Source of the DNA: Spirochaetales bacterium
GTDB lineage: Bacteria > Spirochaetota > Leptospiria > Leptospirales > Leptonemataceae
Reading direction: 5' to 3'
DNA length: 64,000 nt
Assembly: GCA_024233935.1 (NCBI GenBank)
Contig: JACKOY010000023.1
Location: forward strand, 1 to 64,000
Below the pieces are notes generated by a model that was not told where the DNA came from, searched no databases, and saw nothing but the letters and a program-made list of their open reading frames with translations. Positions 1 to 9,081 of this stretch are shown piece by piece (position 1 is the first letter of the stretch; each line of letters begins with the position of its first letter). The translations under genes and the position numbers were made by a program.

Positions 1-1
1 C

Positions 2-208
2 TCACCGGTGCCGCGGAAGGCCTACGTGCGCTTTGCAAAGCCGTTCAAATTGTCGGAATACTGGTCCACAGACAAGCGCGCCAGGAAATCCGGCGTTGAA
101 AAAATGATGAAGCGCCTCGATAAGGACATCCAGGGATTGCTGAACGAATGCCTGGACCTGTCCCAGCCGATTGTCAAGCCCTACGACGTCGGCGCCGACC
201 CGGCGTAG
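2..208 (+). CDS. C-terminal fragment of a probable acyltransferase (PlsC-like), 5' end outside window
   Basis: The frame is open from the window edge and ends at a TAG, leaving 68 residues of a longer protein. The remnant begins with a stretch of the type R-x-A-Y-V-R-F-A-K-P-F-K-L, which resembles the last beta-strand region of 1-acyl-glycerol-3-phosphate acyltransferases. A basic helix and an acidic, Leu-rich helix follow. The catalytic HX4D motif would lie upstream, so the family call is inferred from the tail alone. A GTG inside the fragment could be read as a start, but the reading frame continues upstream of it. Confidence 0.4.
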   Translation, partial: SPVPRKAYVRFAKPFKLSEYWSTDKRARKSGVEKMMKRLDKDIQGLLNECLDLSQPIVKPYDVGADPA

Positions 209-340
209 CGCGCAGCGCGCCCGGCAACAATCGGCCGGGACCGGTCGAACCCTCTCTAAAACTGCCGAGGCCGTTTGCGGCCCGGCTCGCGCATTCAAAA
301 CGCGATAGACCTGGAAAACCACCGGAATAGTTGGTTGTTC

Positions 341-721
341 ATGGGCAACCAGCGCAATATCGCCTCCGAGTTGCGGGCAGGCATACCAGAGTTTTCGCAG
401 TTTCTTGAAAAGACCACTTCGGCTGGCGAGGAAGGCGAGGAGTTTGTACTTGCGGACCTGGCAGCATGGCTAACAGAACTCTGCCACGATCCAAAAGATC
501 ACAGCCCGACTCTCAAGCGGGCGGGCCAGACGCTGGTTGAGATCTTTCGCGACCGCAAACAGTTCGCCGAAGATGTGGTGGGCGAACTGAGCGAAGCGTT
601 CTTCCCGGGCATAGATCGGGTTTCGATTGAGCGCATGAAGCCGCACCTCTCCGGGCCGTTTCTGGAACTGGCGCGGGAGTGTCTATCCGCATTGGATGGA
701 CAAAGCTACGAAGACCTCTAA
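341..721 (+). CDS. Hypothetical acidic protein
   Basis: This ORF encodes 126 residues from an ATG at 341. An in-frame start at 275 exists, but the residues it adds look like non-coding sequence. The protein is predicted all-helical and acidic, with no signal peptide, membrane segment or Cys motif. Amphipathic helices with Leu/Phe periodicity around residues 30-60 and 95-125 suggest a small soluble helical domain. It lies 133 nt after the acyltransferase fragment and converges on the acyl-CoA dehydrogenase. I do not recognise the family. No clear Shine-Dalgarno sequence precedes the chosen start. Confidence 0.55.
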   Translation: MGNQRNIASELRAGIPEFSQFLEKTTSAGEEGEEFVLADLAAWLTELCHDPKDHSPTLKRAGQTLVEIFRDRKQFAEDVVGELSEAFFPGIDRVSIERMKPHLSGPFLELARECLSALDGQSYEDL

Positions 722-906
722 GCGCCGCTTCCTGGCAAAACCAGTACGATAGCGTGGCCCTTCTGACCCGAAGTCTCCACCACCAAGCATGCCGGGGTGG
801 AAACCAGGTCGCCCAGGCCACTCGAGCTAATTGAAGGGAGCCACGCGCACAGGACGGCTCCTGCGAAACCGGCGGGCATCGCGCCCCGATCCGCGGCGCT
901 TCTACG

Positions 907-2076
907 CTATCGTTTGGAAGCGGTTTCTTTGATGAGCCCGGCCGCGATTTCGTTTCGCTGGATCTGGCTCGTGCCTTCATAGATCTGCAGGATCTTGGCG
1001 TCTCGAAACATCTTCTCAACCGGATACTCTTTCGTATAACCGTAGCCGCCGAAGATCTGAACGGCGTCGGTTGCAACCGCCATGGCCGTGTCCGCTGCGT
1101 AGCACTTCGCCATTGCAGACGCTTTGGCAAGGCCCGGAGAACCCAGGATCGCCAGACGGGTGGCCTTGTAGGTCAAAAGTCGCGCCGCCTCGACACGCAT
1201 GGCCATGTCGGCCAGCATGTGCTGGATTGCCTGGAACGAAGCGATCTTCACGCCAAACTGCTCGCGTTCCCGCGCGTACTGAATGGCCGCATCGAAAGCC
1301 GCCTGGCCCAGACCGACCGCAGAGGCGGCCACGGCGGGGCGCGAAAGGTTCAGTGTTTTCAAACCGTGTAAAAATCCCACGTTTTCGGTGCCGCCGACCA
1401 GGTTCTCGGCCGGAACTTCGCAGTCCTCGAAAATCAGCTGGCGGGTCTCCGAACAACGAATGCCGAGCTTATCTTCTTTTTTGCCGAAGCTGAAACCCGG
1501 AGTATCCTTCTCGACGATGAAGCAGGAGATGCCCCGGGTGCCGCGCTCCTTGTTGGTCATGGCAAAGACGGTATAGAAGTTGGCCTGGCCGGCGCCGGAA
1601 ATCCATTGCTTCGTCCCGTTGAGAATGTAGCTGCTGCCTTTTTTGACCGCGGTGGTGCGGAGGGCCGGCACGTCAGAACCCGCGTTGGGTTCGGTAAGAC
1701 CAAACGCGCAAATCTTATCGCCCGACGCCAGGTCCGGAAGCCACTTCTTCTTCTGTTCCGGGGTGCCCCCGACCTCGATCGGGAGTGCGCCGAGTTTCGT
1801 TGCCAGAAAGGCGGTGCCGACTCCCAGGCAACCATAGGCGATTTCCTCGGAAAGTACGATGCTCGCCATCAGACCCATACCCAGGCCACCGTACTCCTCC
1901 TCGAACAATGCCGAAAACAGACCGGCCTCTTTGAACTTATTGAAGATCTGGCGCGGGTACTCATTTTTCTCATCGAGTTCTCCACGTACCGGTATGACTT
2001 CGTTCTTCACAACGTCCCGGCAAAGCTCCTGGAGTTGTTTTTCTTCTTCCGAAAGTGAGATTACAAGTTCCGACAT
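907..2076 (-). CDS. Acyl-CoA dehydrogenase
   Basis: This is an FAD flavoenzyme that introduces the alpha-beta double bond into acyl-CoA and passes electrons to ETF. At 389 residues it has normal family length. Visible signatures are the N-terminal helical domain, the FAD/substrate segment FGLTEPNAGSD, and the C-terminal Y-E-G-T-S-Q-I-Q-R motif, whose Glu is the catalytic base position of the short- and medium-chain branch. I chose the ATG at 2076 because AGGAAG lies about 6 nt upstream; an in-frame start 30 nt earlier has no such signal. No ETF or thiolase gene is adjacent, so chain-length specificity is open. A convergent gap of 185 nt separates it from the upstream plus-strand gene. Confidence 0.93.
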   Translation of the reverse strand: MSELVISLSEEEKQLQELCRDVVKNEVIPVRGELDEKNEYPRQIFNKFKEAGLFSALFEEEYGGLGMGLMASIVLSEEIAYGCLGVGTAFLATKLGALPIEVGGTPEQKKKWLPDLASGDKICAFGLTEPNAGSDVPALRTTAVKKGSSYILNGTKQWISGAGQANFYTVFAMTNKERGTRGISCFIVEKDTPGFSFGKKEDKLGIRCSETRQLIFEDCEVPAENLVGGTENVGFLHGLKTLNLSRPAVAASAVGLGQAAFDAAIQYAREREQFGVKIASFQAIQHMLADMAMRVEAARLLTYKATRLAILGSPGLAKASAMAKCYAADTAMAVATDAVQIFGGYGYTKEYPVEKMFRDAKILQIYEGTSQIQRNEIAAGLIKETASKR

Positions 2077-2189
2077 TTCCGCTTCCTGAGTGTGTGTTTG
2101 CGCCAAAGATAAAAGTATGCGAACCCCATACAGTAAAACCAGGGCGGTTTACAGGACAAGGAAAATTGAGAGGCGCCCGGAGGCCCGCT

Positions 2190-3527
2190 TTATTGCTCCG
2201 GAACGTCCGTGGCCGCCGGAAGGGCCGCCGGCTCCACGCGAAACTGAACCAGCTGCTGGCGAACACGTTTTACGAGCTCAAAAGAGAACCCACGGGTGAC
2301 AATGCGCTCCCCTACCTCGGGAAACCGACCGCTGTGTTCAATGACAAAGCCGGCAACACTGTTGTAGCTATCCGCCTCGGGTATGGTGTCTTCCCCGAAT
2401 TGCTCGTTAAAGTCCCCGATGGAGCAACTGCCCAGAACCAGAAAACTTCCGTTTTCGGTGGCCTGGATTGGCTTTTGATCGCGCGCCTCTTCGCCCACGT
2501 CATCCTGAATGTCGCCCACAATCTCTTCAAGGATGTCTTCCATGGTCAGAAGTCCAGCCGTGACGCCGTACTCGTCCACGACGATCGCCATCTGGGTGCG
2601 GCGCTTCTGCATTTCCTCCAGGATCTTGTCGATCTTCATCGACTCCGGAACAAAGTAGGCCGGCCGGATCAAGGATTGGATGCCCTCGGATTCCGTGTGC
2701 CGCGTCAGCATGCGCAGGTAATCGCGCAGGTGAAGAATGCCAACGATGTGATCCATGCTGCCCTTATAGACCGGTATCCGATTGAAGGGGCAGTCCACCA
2801 GGCGACGAAACTCATCCGGTCTGGCGTCCAGACTGATGGCGCGCACATTGACCCGGGGCTCCATGATTTCCCGGGCAGACGTGTCGTTGATCTCAAATAC
2901 GTTTGATATGATTTCGTGTTCACTGGATTCGATGGTCCCGGCCCTGACACCTTCCTGGAGTAACTGGCGAATCTCCTCCTCCTGCACGCGGGTCTCGCTG
3001 AAACTGGTGTGGTCCTTGAGAAGCCGCAGAATCAAATTCGAGGAGACCGTAAGCAGGATCGTAAAGGCCCGGAACAAACGGCCAAACCAGGAAAGCGGAA
3101 AGGCCACCATCAGGGCCACGCGTTCAGCGTAGCGCAGGGCGATCGACTTGGGCACCAGTTCTCCAAAGACCAGAGACAGATACGAAATACCAATCACGAG
3201 CAAGGCCAGGGCGATTTCGCTTACGTAGTCGTTCAGGAATGGAATATGGATGGAGGAAAGCCAGGGTTCCAGGCGCTTGATGATGCGCGCGCCACCGTAG
3301 ACCGAGGCCAGAGTGCCCACCAGGGTCACGCCGATTTGCACGGTCGCAAAAAAACGATCGGGATCGGATTTGAGCCGCTTGATGGCGCGGGCCCGGCGAT
3401 CCCCTTGCTCAATGAGGGCCGAAAGTCGGGTCCGCTTGAGAGAAATAACGGCGATCTCCGAACCGGAAAAGAATCCGTTCAGGAGGATCAAAACAAACAC
3501 AACCAGTAGATCAGTGAGCAGTTCCAT
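2190..3527 (-). CDS. CNNM-CBS-CorC/HlyC family membrane protein
   Basis: The 445-residue protein is built as CNNM transmembrane domain (about 1-190), two CBS domains (about 205-330) and a C-terminal CorC/HlyC domain (about 345-430). The N-terminus contains the family hallmark N-G-x-F-S-G-S-E-I-A. The segment A-I-V-V-D-E-Y-G-V-T-A-G-L with E-D-I-L-E-E-I-V-G-D-I marks the second CBS domain. Relatives are linked to Mg2+/Co2+ efflux or resistance, although many carry the old name hemolysin. The gene stands alone, 113 nt upstream of the acyl-CoA dehydrogenase on the same strand. Confidence 0.92.
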   Translation of the reverse strand: MELLTDLLVVFVLILLNGFFSGSEIAVISLKRTRLSALIEQGDRRARAIKRLKSDPDRFFATVQIGVTLVGTLASVYGGARIIKRLEPWLSSIHIPFLNDYVSEIALALLVIGISYLSLVFGELVPKSIALRYAERVALMVAFPLSWFGRLFRAFTILLTVSSNLILRLLKDHTSFSETRVQEEEIRQLLQEGVRAGTIESSEHEIISNVFEINDTSAREIMEPRVNVRAISLDARPDEFRRLVDCPFNRIPVYKGSMDHIVGILHLRDYLRMLTRHTESEGIQSLIRPAYFVPESMKIDKILEEMQKRRTQMAIVVDEYGVTAGLLTMEDILEEIVGDIQDDVGEEARDQKPIQATENGSFLVLGSCSIGDFNEQFGEDTIPEADSYNSVAGFVIEHSGRFPEVGERIVTRGFSFELVKRVRQQLVQFRVEPAALPAATDVPEQ

Positions 3528-3903
3528 GACTCAGCAGGCCCGTGCACGAAGCGGCGCAATCGCCTGAAAGAAAGGCACGGCTCGACCCGCAACCGGGCCC
3601 GGGCTCCGGAAAAAAGACGGTGAGATAGGTCTGTCGGGCGAGTGAGAGTCCGGGTCCATGCGGGGTGACGATCGGGGTTTACGGGTTCGGTCCGGGCGCC
3701 GGTCTGTCACCGGATCTCGAGCCGACCAGCAGGCGCCTCCATCGTCTTTCCTGTATTGCTACTCGCGGGCCCCGCTCCCCGCCAGTACTTTTTTTCGGGC
3801 ATTGCGGCCGGAAAGTGTGCCGGGCAAGCCTCCCGGCCCCCTAATAGAAATAATGAGAGACGCATCACGCCTGGCGGAAAAAGACGGTACGGTCCCCCCG
3901 TCC
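3528..3903. other. Intergenic stretch between divergent genes, no gene seen
   Basis: This 376-nt G+C-rich stretch separates the divergent CNNM and map genes and must hold the promoters of both. An open frame runs through it into map from 3658, but its translation is Arg/Pro/Ser-rich and unlike the start of any methionine aminopeptidase. I saw no tRNA, no convincing -35/-10 pair and no terminator. Confidence 0.5.
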
Positions 3904-4671
3904 ATGGCAGATATCGCGATGATTCACATCAAGAGCAAAACCGAGATCGAAAAAATGCGGGATGCGGGTCGGCTCGCTGCCGAGGTCCTGGCGGAAACCG
4001 GTCTGAGGGTGGCCGCCGGGATCAGCACCCAGGAACTGAACGATTTTGCGCACCGCTTTACCCTGAAGCGCGGAGCGCAGAGCGCTCCGCTGAACTACAA
4101 AGGCTTTCCCAAATCGATCTGCACGTCCATCAACGATGTCGTCTGCCACGGCATCCCGAGCCCGGACGAGGTTCTGAAACCGGGAGATATTTTGAACATC
4201 GACGTGACGGTGATTCTGGACGGTTTTCATGGCGACACTTCGCGCATGTTTACGGTCGGCCCCATCACGGCGGAAGCGGAGCGCCTCATCGCGGACACGG
4301 AACGGGCGATGTATATCGGAATCGATGCTATTTCGCCCGAAGCCAGAGTGTCCGATGTCGGCGCCGCTATCGACGCCTACCTGACTCCCCTGGGCTACGG
4401 AATCGTTCGGGACCTCACCGGGCACGGCATTGGCCGGGTTTTCCACGAGGAGCCCAGCGTGCCCCATTACCGCCAGAGGCATGTCCGGGACCGAATGCGA
4501 GCCGGTATGACCTTCACGGTCGAGCCGATGGTGAACCAGGGCTCCTACGAGGTCGTCTTCAGTAAGGAGGACGGCTGGACTGTCCGGACCCGGGACGGTT
4601 CGCTCTCAGCTCAATTTGAGCACACCTGCCTCGTGACGGACGAAGGCTATGAAATCCTGACACGAACGTAG
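3904..4671 (+). CDS. map: Methionine aminopeptidase, type I
   Basis: This enzyme removes the initiator Met from nascent proteins and needs two divalent metals. All five metal ligands can be placed: Asp in the N-I-D-V-T strand, Asp in F-H-G-D-T-S, His in G-H-G-I-G-R, Glu in F-T-V-E-P-M and Glu in A-Q-F-E-H-T. The length (255 aa) fits the short type I form without an N-terminal extension. The start is uncertain: ATGs at 3904 and 3919 both fit, the latter giving the common M-I-x-I-K-S beginning, and neither has a good Shine-Dalgarno. It ends 2 nt before the lipoprotein gene, so the two are probably co-transcribed. Confidence 0.95.
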   Translation: MADIAMIHIKSKTEIEKMRDAGRLAAEVLAETGLRVAAGISTQELNDFAHRFTLKRGAQSAPLNYKGFPKSICTSINDVVCHGIPSPDEVLKPGDILNIDVTVILDGFHGDTSRMFTVGPITAEAERLIADTERAMYIGIDAISPEARVSDVGAAIDAYLTPLGYGIVRDLTGHGIGRVFHEEPSVPHYRQRHVRDRMRAGMTFTVEPMVNQGSYEVVFSKEDGWTVRTRDGSLSAQFEHTCLVTDEGYEILTRT

Positions 4672-4673
4672 CC

Positions 4674-5258
4674 ATGCAAGCTCGCCAGGAAAATCCACGC
4701 AGTGCGCCGGGCTTCGCTTCCGGCGGCCGCCTGGCCGTAATCGGCCTGCTTTGGGGATTGTCCTGCATTTCCACTTCGATCGTCGATCGCGTGACTTTCG
4801 CGCGCAAAGACCTGCCTGAGTTCGGCGCAACCCTGACCTATCCCATGGGCTGGACCGTGAGGCGGGGCGACTTCTTTCACTTTTCGGCCGAAAGCCCGGG
4901 GCCCGAATTGCTCGAAGCGAGCTTTGAGTATCGTGGCCTGGAAAAGATCAAAAAGGACGCGGAGAGCCGGCGGCTGTACGCCATCGGATGGTACCGCGCC
5001 ATTGAGTTATCCTACGCGAATTGGGTCTACGACAGCAAGGACACCGACCCCGAGGATCCAGAGGCGACCTTCCGTTTCGAAGGCTCGTACACCCGGGACG
5101 GTATACTGTACCGCAAACGTGGTATTCTGCGCTTCCGTGGGAACCGAGTACACGCCATGTACTATACTTCCCGGGATGTTGATTTTCCGACGGTCGCCCC
5201 GCTCTTTGAAAGCATGGATGCGCAACATCGGTATTACGATCCGGAACCTGCTCCCTGA
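4674..5258 (+). CDS. Putative lipoprotein of unknown function
   Basis: The 194-residue product has an N-terminal hydrophobic stretch ending in L-W-G-L-S-C, a loose lipobox of the type spirochaetes tolerate, so export and lipidation near residue 31 are likely. The mature part begins with a Y-P-M-G-W segment followed by beta-rich sequence containing many aromatic and charged residues. This pattern resembles small PsbP-like or DUF-type envelope domains, but I cannot name the family. It follows map by 2 nt. An alternative is a membrane-anchored protein without lipidation. Confidence 0.65.
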   Translation: MQARQENPRSAPGFASGGRLAVIGLLWGLSCISTSIVDRVTFARKDLPEFGATLTYPMGWTVRRGDFFHFSAESPGPELLEASFEYRGLEKIKKDAESRRLYAIGWYRAIELSYANWVYDSKDTDPEDPEATFRFEGSYTRDGILYRKRGILRFRGNRVHAMYYTSRDVDFPTVAPLFESMDAQHRYYDPEPAP

Positions 5259-5344
5259 TTCCGAAAAATTATCGGTTGCGGCCTTCGAGCGGCACGCCCA
5301 CTTGACTTCGACCCCGGGCCCTGGAATAGTAGCTTCGAGAGATC

Positions 5345-5737
5345 ATGACGGCACGACTCATCGCAGAATACGGTGGAATCGCTCTGGGGCTGTCCCTGGC
5401 GTTTTGGGGCCTCTTTCATCAGCTGATCGTGGGCGGTGCCGCGACAATCTTTCGAAACGTATCGGAACACGAAGCGCGCCTGTTTGTGATGAGCTGGGTC
5501 GCCCAGGGCGGCTTCATGACGTTTGCGGGCCTGTTGCCGGCCCTGCTGCTTCTGTTTCACAACAGCGTGGATCCCGCGGTGCGCACCGTTATCGGCGTAA
5601 CCGGCCTGGCGCTCATTCTGCTGGCCGGCCACGTTCTGCTCACAGGCTTTCGCACTCATGTGCGCCCGGTTCGCATCGGGGCCATCTTCGAATTGATCTT
5701 CGGTTTCTACCTGTTGACTCTGTTGATTCTCTTCTGA
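5345..5737 (+). CDS. Small polytopic membrane protein
   Basis: This 130-residue protein is mostly hydrophobic, with about four predicted transmembrane helices (near 8-28, 48-70, 80-100 and 108-129) and short charged loops. No family motif was recognised. The ATG at 5345 begins a compact frame 86 nt after the lipoprotein gene and may belong to the same transcript. It converges on the LysM lipoprotein gene across a 160-nt gap that contains a hairpin terminator. Confidence 0.65.
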   Translation: MTARLIAEYGGIALGLSLAFWGLFHQLIVGGAATIFRNVSEHEARLFVMSWVAQGGFMTFAGLLPALLLLFHNSVDPAVRTVIGVTGLALILLAGHVLLTGFRTHVRPVRIGAIFELIFGFYLLTLLILF

Positions 5738-5839
5738 GAAACTCCCAAACGGCCGCTGCTCCCGGCCAGGAAAGCACCAGGCCGATTGCCGGCGTTATAA
5801 TAAGTCGCAAGGCAAGGCGGGAGCCCGCAAAGCGCGTAC

Positions 5840-5874
5840 AAAACAAAACCCGGACCGCAGTTGCGGACCGGGTT
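5840..5874 (-). terminator. Intrinsic terminator of the LysM lipoprotein gene
   Basis: A 13-bp inverted repeat (arms 5847-5859 and 5862-5874, one mismatch, 2-nt spacer) lies just after the LysM gene. Read on the minus strand, the stem is followed by TTTTGTTTTG, a proper U tract. On the plus strand no T run follows, so it mainly serves the minus strand. Confidence 0.75.
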
Positions 5875-5897
5875 GATCACAGGTCAGAACCGGGACC

Positions 5898-7358
5898 CTA
5901 CTCGACGTTTTCCGCCGGCATGCCCTCGTCCTGGGGTTCTTGCTCCGCCTCGGGTTCGGTGGCCGGAGTGGTTTCTTCCGGATTCACCGTCGCCGACTCT
6001 GGATCCGTAGAGCCCTGGCGGGGCGGGATGCGCAGACGCTGGCCGGGATAGATCAGGTTCGGGTTGCGAATGCGGTCTGAGTTCGCCTGGTAGATTCGGC
6101 GCCACAGGCGACCGTTTCCGTAAAATTGCGGCTTTTGCGCGATGCGCCACAGGCACTCCGCAGGGGTGGCGCGACTGACCGTATATTCCTGCCAGCCTTC
6201 CGTGAGCACCTGCGCCACCTGCTCTTCGCTCGCGCCGGAACCAACGTCAAGGTCACGCTGTTGGGCGCTTGCAAGGAGGTTGGATTGCTCGAAGATGATT
6301 TGAGACAGGCGAATGGCCTCTTCCGATTCATTGATGGAGTCCCGGTATTGTTCCTGGGAGAGATACCGGTCAGCCGATTGCGAGGCCTCTTCGGCCGCGC
6401 CGACCTGAGAACCCAGAGCCTCCAGCACAGCGCTGGTTTCCGGATCGCGACGGTTGGTTTCGGTATTCACACCGGTGTAGTCGCCGCGCGCCCGCTCGAC
6501 TGCCGCCTGGGCTTCCGCAAGGCGACGACGGGCAAAATCCCCTTCGACCTGAGCCAGCAAGGCTTCCGCCCGATCCTGGGCGTCCTGCATCTGTTCGTGG
6601 CCCGCCTTCAGGCGCCCGTCCTCAATCAGTTCTTCGGCCCGGGCCAGGCTTTCATTGGCGGCGGATAACTCGGCCGCGTGGGTATCGGCGGCGCCGTAAC
6701 TTTCGGCGCGTTCCAGGTCGCCCCGGATGCCATCAAGGCTATCGAGCATGTCGTCTTTCTGCGCGAGAGCAAGATTGCGTGCCCGCGCTGCTGCGGCCGC
6801 GCTATCGGTATACTTGCGTGCGGCTTCGGCGTACTGTTGAAGGGAAGCCAGTCGGAGGTTGGTGCGTGCGTCACCGGCCGGAGCGGCATCGGCCTGCCCG
6901 GCGGTCTGACCCGCATTCTCTTCAAGCGACTGCCCGGCTTCATACAAATCGCGCGCTGCAGCGAAATCGCGGGCCGCGAGCACCTCGGCAAAGGCTTCGT
7001 CGGCCGACTCGAGCCCTTGTTGCGCGAGCGCTCTCTGTTCTTCTGCATTGGCCGGAGCGGCCACTGCACGGGCCTCAAGGGCCACGTCCCTGGAACGGAT
7101 GGCATTGTCGCGGGCGCTGTCGTAGTTGTCGTCCGCGAGATTCTGGTGGGCCGCCAGCAGGGCCGACTCGGCGCCAGAATACTGCTCCGGGGCATATCGC
7201 TCAGCGCCTTCGTTCGCGGCTGCATCCAGCTGGAGCTGGGCCTCGCTCAGTTCCTGAACCGGGATCGCTTTGGAACAGGCGACAAAACCGGGCGCCAAAA
7301 ACAGGGCCAGAGCCAGGACCTGCAGTGTGGGCCGGCCAAATGATCGCTCATTAAACAT
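5898..7358 (-). CDS. LysM-domain lipoprotein with long helical N-terminal region
   Basis: The 486-residue protein starts with a signal sequence ending in F-V-A-C (lipobox Cys near 28). Residues about 35-370 are an Ala/Glu/Arg-rich helical region with recurring A-x-x-A and Y-x-x-A spacing. The first part resembles DUF4398, the rest coiled coil. A LysM module follows at about 395-445, beginning Y-T-V and ending L-I-Y-P-G-Q-R-L-R-I-P, so it probably binds peptidoglycan. The tail is Pro/Glu/Thr-rich and disordered. GGAG lies about 8 nt before the ATG. It is probably an outer-membrane lipoprotein reaching the murein. Its terminator is visible downstream. Confidence 0.85.
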   Translation of the reverse strand: MFNERSFGRPTLQVLALALFLAPGFVACSKAIPVQELSEAQLQLDAAANEGAERYAPEQYSGAESALLAAHQNLADDNYDSARDNAIRSRDVALEARAVAAPANAEEQRALAQQGLESADEAFAEVLAARDFAAARDLYEAGQSLEENAGQTAGQADAAPAGDARTNLRLASLQQYAEAARKYTDSAAAAARARNLALAQKDDMLDSLDGIRGDLERAESYGAADTHAAELSAANESLARAEELIEDGRLKAGHEQMQDAQDRAEALLAQVEGDFARRRLAEAQAAVERARGDYTGVNTETNRRDPETSAVLEALGSQVGAAEEASQSADRYLSQEQYRDSINESEEAIRLSQIIFEQSNLLASAQQRDLDVGSGASEEQVAQVLTEGWQEYTVSRATPAECLWRIAQKPQFYGNGRLWRRIYQANSDRIRNPNLIYPGQRLRIPPRQGSTDPESATVNPEETTPATEPEAEQEPQDEGMPAENVE

Positions 7359-7491
7359 GTGAATTCTCCTTCATGAAAGTTCGGGCCAAATGGGGATTAC
7401 GTTCGCTAAAGAATCTACCAGGATCCCGAAAGGCAGTCTCAGGGCCCAGCAGAAAAGCGACGGAGAAAGGACAGGGGGAGACGACCAGGCT

Positions 7492-7827
7492 CTACTTGAA
7501 GGCCGCAACAGCGTCGGCTTCCGAATCGTAGATCTCAAAAAATGACGTCAGCTTGGTGAGTTCAAAAACCTTTCGCACCGAGCCCGACACGTTTGTGATC
7601 TTCAGTCCGCCCTGGTATTTCTTGAGGTTGGAAAGGCTCGAGATGAGCGCTCCAATTCCGGACGAATCGATGTACGACACACGATCAAGATTGATGATAA
7701 CGTTGTACTTTTGTTCTTCGATGAGCTTGTTGATGAGCTCTTTGATTTCGGGCGCGTTGTAGAGGTCAATCTCACCGTTCACGTCCAGAATGGTTATATC
7801 GCCGCTCTCTCTTCTGGATATTTCCAT
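7492..7827 (-). CDS. STAS-domain anti-sigma factor antagonist
   Basis: The product is a single STAS domain of 111 residues, as in SpoIIAA/RsbV proteins that are switched by serine phosphorylation. The segment Y-I-D-S-S-G-I-G-A-L contains the expected phosphorylatable Ser near 55-56. I chose the ATG at 7827 because it gives the usual family start and length; the open frame extends 29 codons further with low-quality sequence. No RsbW-type kinase or sigma factor is adjacent. A second STAS gene lies at 46783-47109 and a HATPase-like gene at 56706-57515. Confidence 0.9.
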   Translation of the reverse strand: MEISRRESGDITILDVNGEIDLYNAPEIKELINKLIEEQKYNVIINLDRVSYIDSSGIGALISSLSNLKKYQGGLKITNVSGSVRKVFELTKLTSFFEIYDSEADAVAAFK

Positions 7828-7929
7828 GCCTGTGTCAGACCGAGTGGTCCCTCCGTGTTGCAGACTATAGCCCGTAAGCCCACTTACAACAGTTTTATTA
7901 ATCGTCCCTGTCAACAGAAAAAATCAAGC

Positions 7930-9081
7930 CTAAAAGGGGATTTTTTTCCAGCGCTCATAAAAAGGTTCGTACTCGCCTGCCTTGATCGCGGCGCGCAGCG
8001 CCTCCATGAAATGCGAAAAAAAGTGCAGGTTGTGATGGGTCGCAAGCATGGGCCCGAGCATTTCGCCCACTGAAAAAAGGTGTCGGATGTAGCCAAGGCT
8101 GTAACGGGCACAGACCGGGCAAGTGCATTCCGGGTCGGGCGGCTCGTCGGATCGGGCGAAGCGAGCATTGCGGACGTTCCTCTTGCCGAGGCCGGTCAAG
8201 AACTGACCGTTGCGGGCGTTACGTGTTGGCAGGACGCAGTCAAACATGTCCACTCCAGCGCGGACCGCCTCGAGAATATCGGGCACGGTGCCGACGCCCA
8301 TCAGGTAACGTGGCCGCTCGGGGTCCATTCGGGAACCCAACCATTCGAGCATGGCGTGCAACTCGGGCCTGCTTTCACCGACACTCAACCCGCCAATGGC
8401 AATCCCATCGAAGGGGCGGGCAGCGATGTAATCCATGGAACGTTCGCGGAGTTCGCGGTCCAGGCCTCCCTGAAATATTCCGAACAGGCTCTGGCGTTTC
8501 TGATCGAAGGCGCCGGACTCAATGCGCTGGCGGCGGTGCTCGATCACGCGATCGCACCACAGATGAGTACGTCGCAGGGCTTCCTGCAGGCGAACCCGGT
8601 CGGCGTCAGCCGGCGGACAGTCGTCGAGCATCATCATGATGTCCGATCCAAACGCACACTGGACGTCAAAAACCAACTCGGGTGTAAATAGGTGTCGGGC
8701 CCCATCGACGTGGCTCTGAAATTCGACGCCTTCATCAAAGAAGCGCACGCGATCCGCGAGGCTGAATACCTGATAACCGCCGCTGTCGGTGAGGATGGCA
8801 TGGTCAGACCACCCCTGAAAATCGTGCAGGCCGCCGAGAGCGGCGATGGTTTCATGACCGGGACGCAGAAACAGATGGTACGTGTTTGCGAGGATGAGAT
8901 CGTAGCCCATCTCTTCTAGTTCGCGATGCCAGAGTGCTTTGACCGTGGCGCGCGTACCCACCGGCATGAAGACGGGCGTACTTATCAGCAGGGGCCCTGA
9001 AGGGCGCGTAAAGCGCAGGAGGCCGGTGCGGGCCTGCCCATCGTAGATCAGGTCTCCGCTGTCGAAAAGCTTACCGGTCAT
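7930..9081 (-). CDS. tgt: Queuine/preQ1 tRNA-guanine transglycosylase
   Basis: This enzyme exchanges guanine-34 for preQ1 in tRNAs with GUN anticodons. Residues 98-104 carry T-D-S-G-G-Y-Q. The catalytic segment D-C-V-L-P-T-R-N-A-R-N-G is intact. The zinc site is visible as C-T-C-P-V-C followed by a His in the C-terminal part. At 383 residues it has the usual bacterial length. The ATG overlaps the stop of the upstream TPR gene by 4 nt, indicating translational coupling. Confidence 0.95.
   Translation of the reverse strand: MTGKLFDSGDLIYDGQARTGLLRFTRPSGPLLISTPVFMPVGTRATVKALWHRELEEMGYDLILANTYHLFLRPGHETIAALGGLHDFQGWSDHAILTDSGGYQVFSLADRVRFFDEGVEFQSHVDGARHLFTPELVFDVQCAFGSDIMMMLDDCPPADADRVRLQEALRRTHLWCDRVIEHRRQRIESGAFDQKRQSLFGIFQGGLDRELRERSMDYIAARPFDGIAIGGLSVGESRPELHAMLEWLGSRMDPERPRYLMGVGTVPDILEAVRAGVDMFDCVLPTRNARNGQFLTGLGKRNVRNARFARSDEPPDPECTCPVCARYSLGYIRHLFSVGEMLGPMLATHHNLHFFSHFMEALRAAIKAGEYEPFYERWKKIPF

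Noticed and set aside
3658..3903. N-terminal extension of methionine aminopeptidase
   Set aside because: The extra 82 codons are Arg/Pro/Ser-rich with no zinc-finger or SH3-binding pattern; short MetAP fits the family better.
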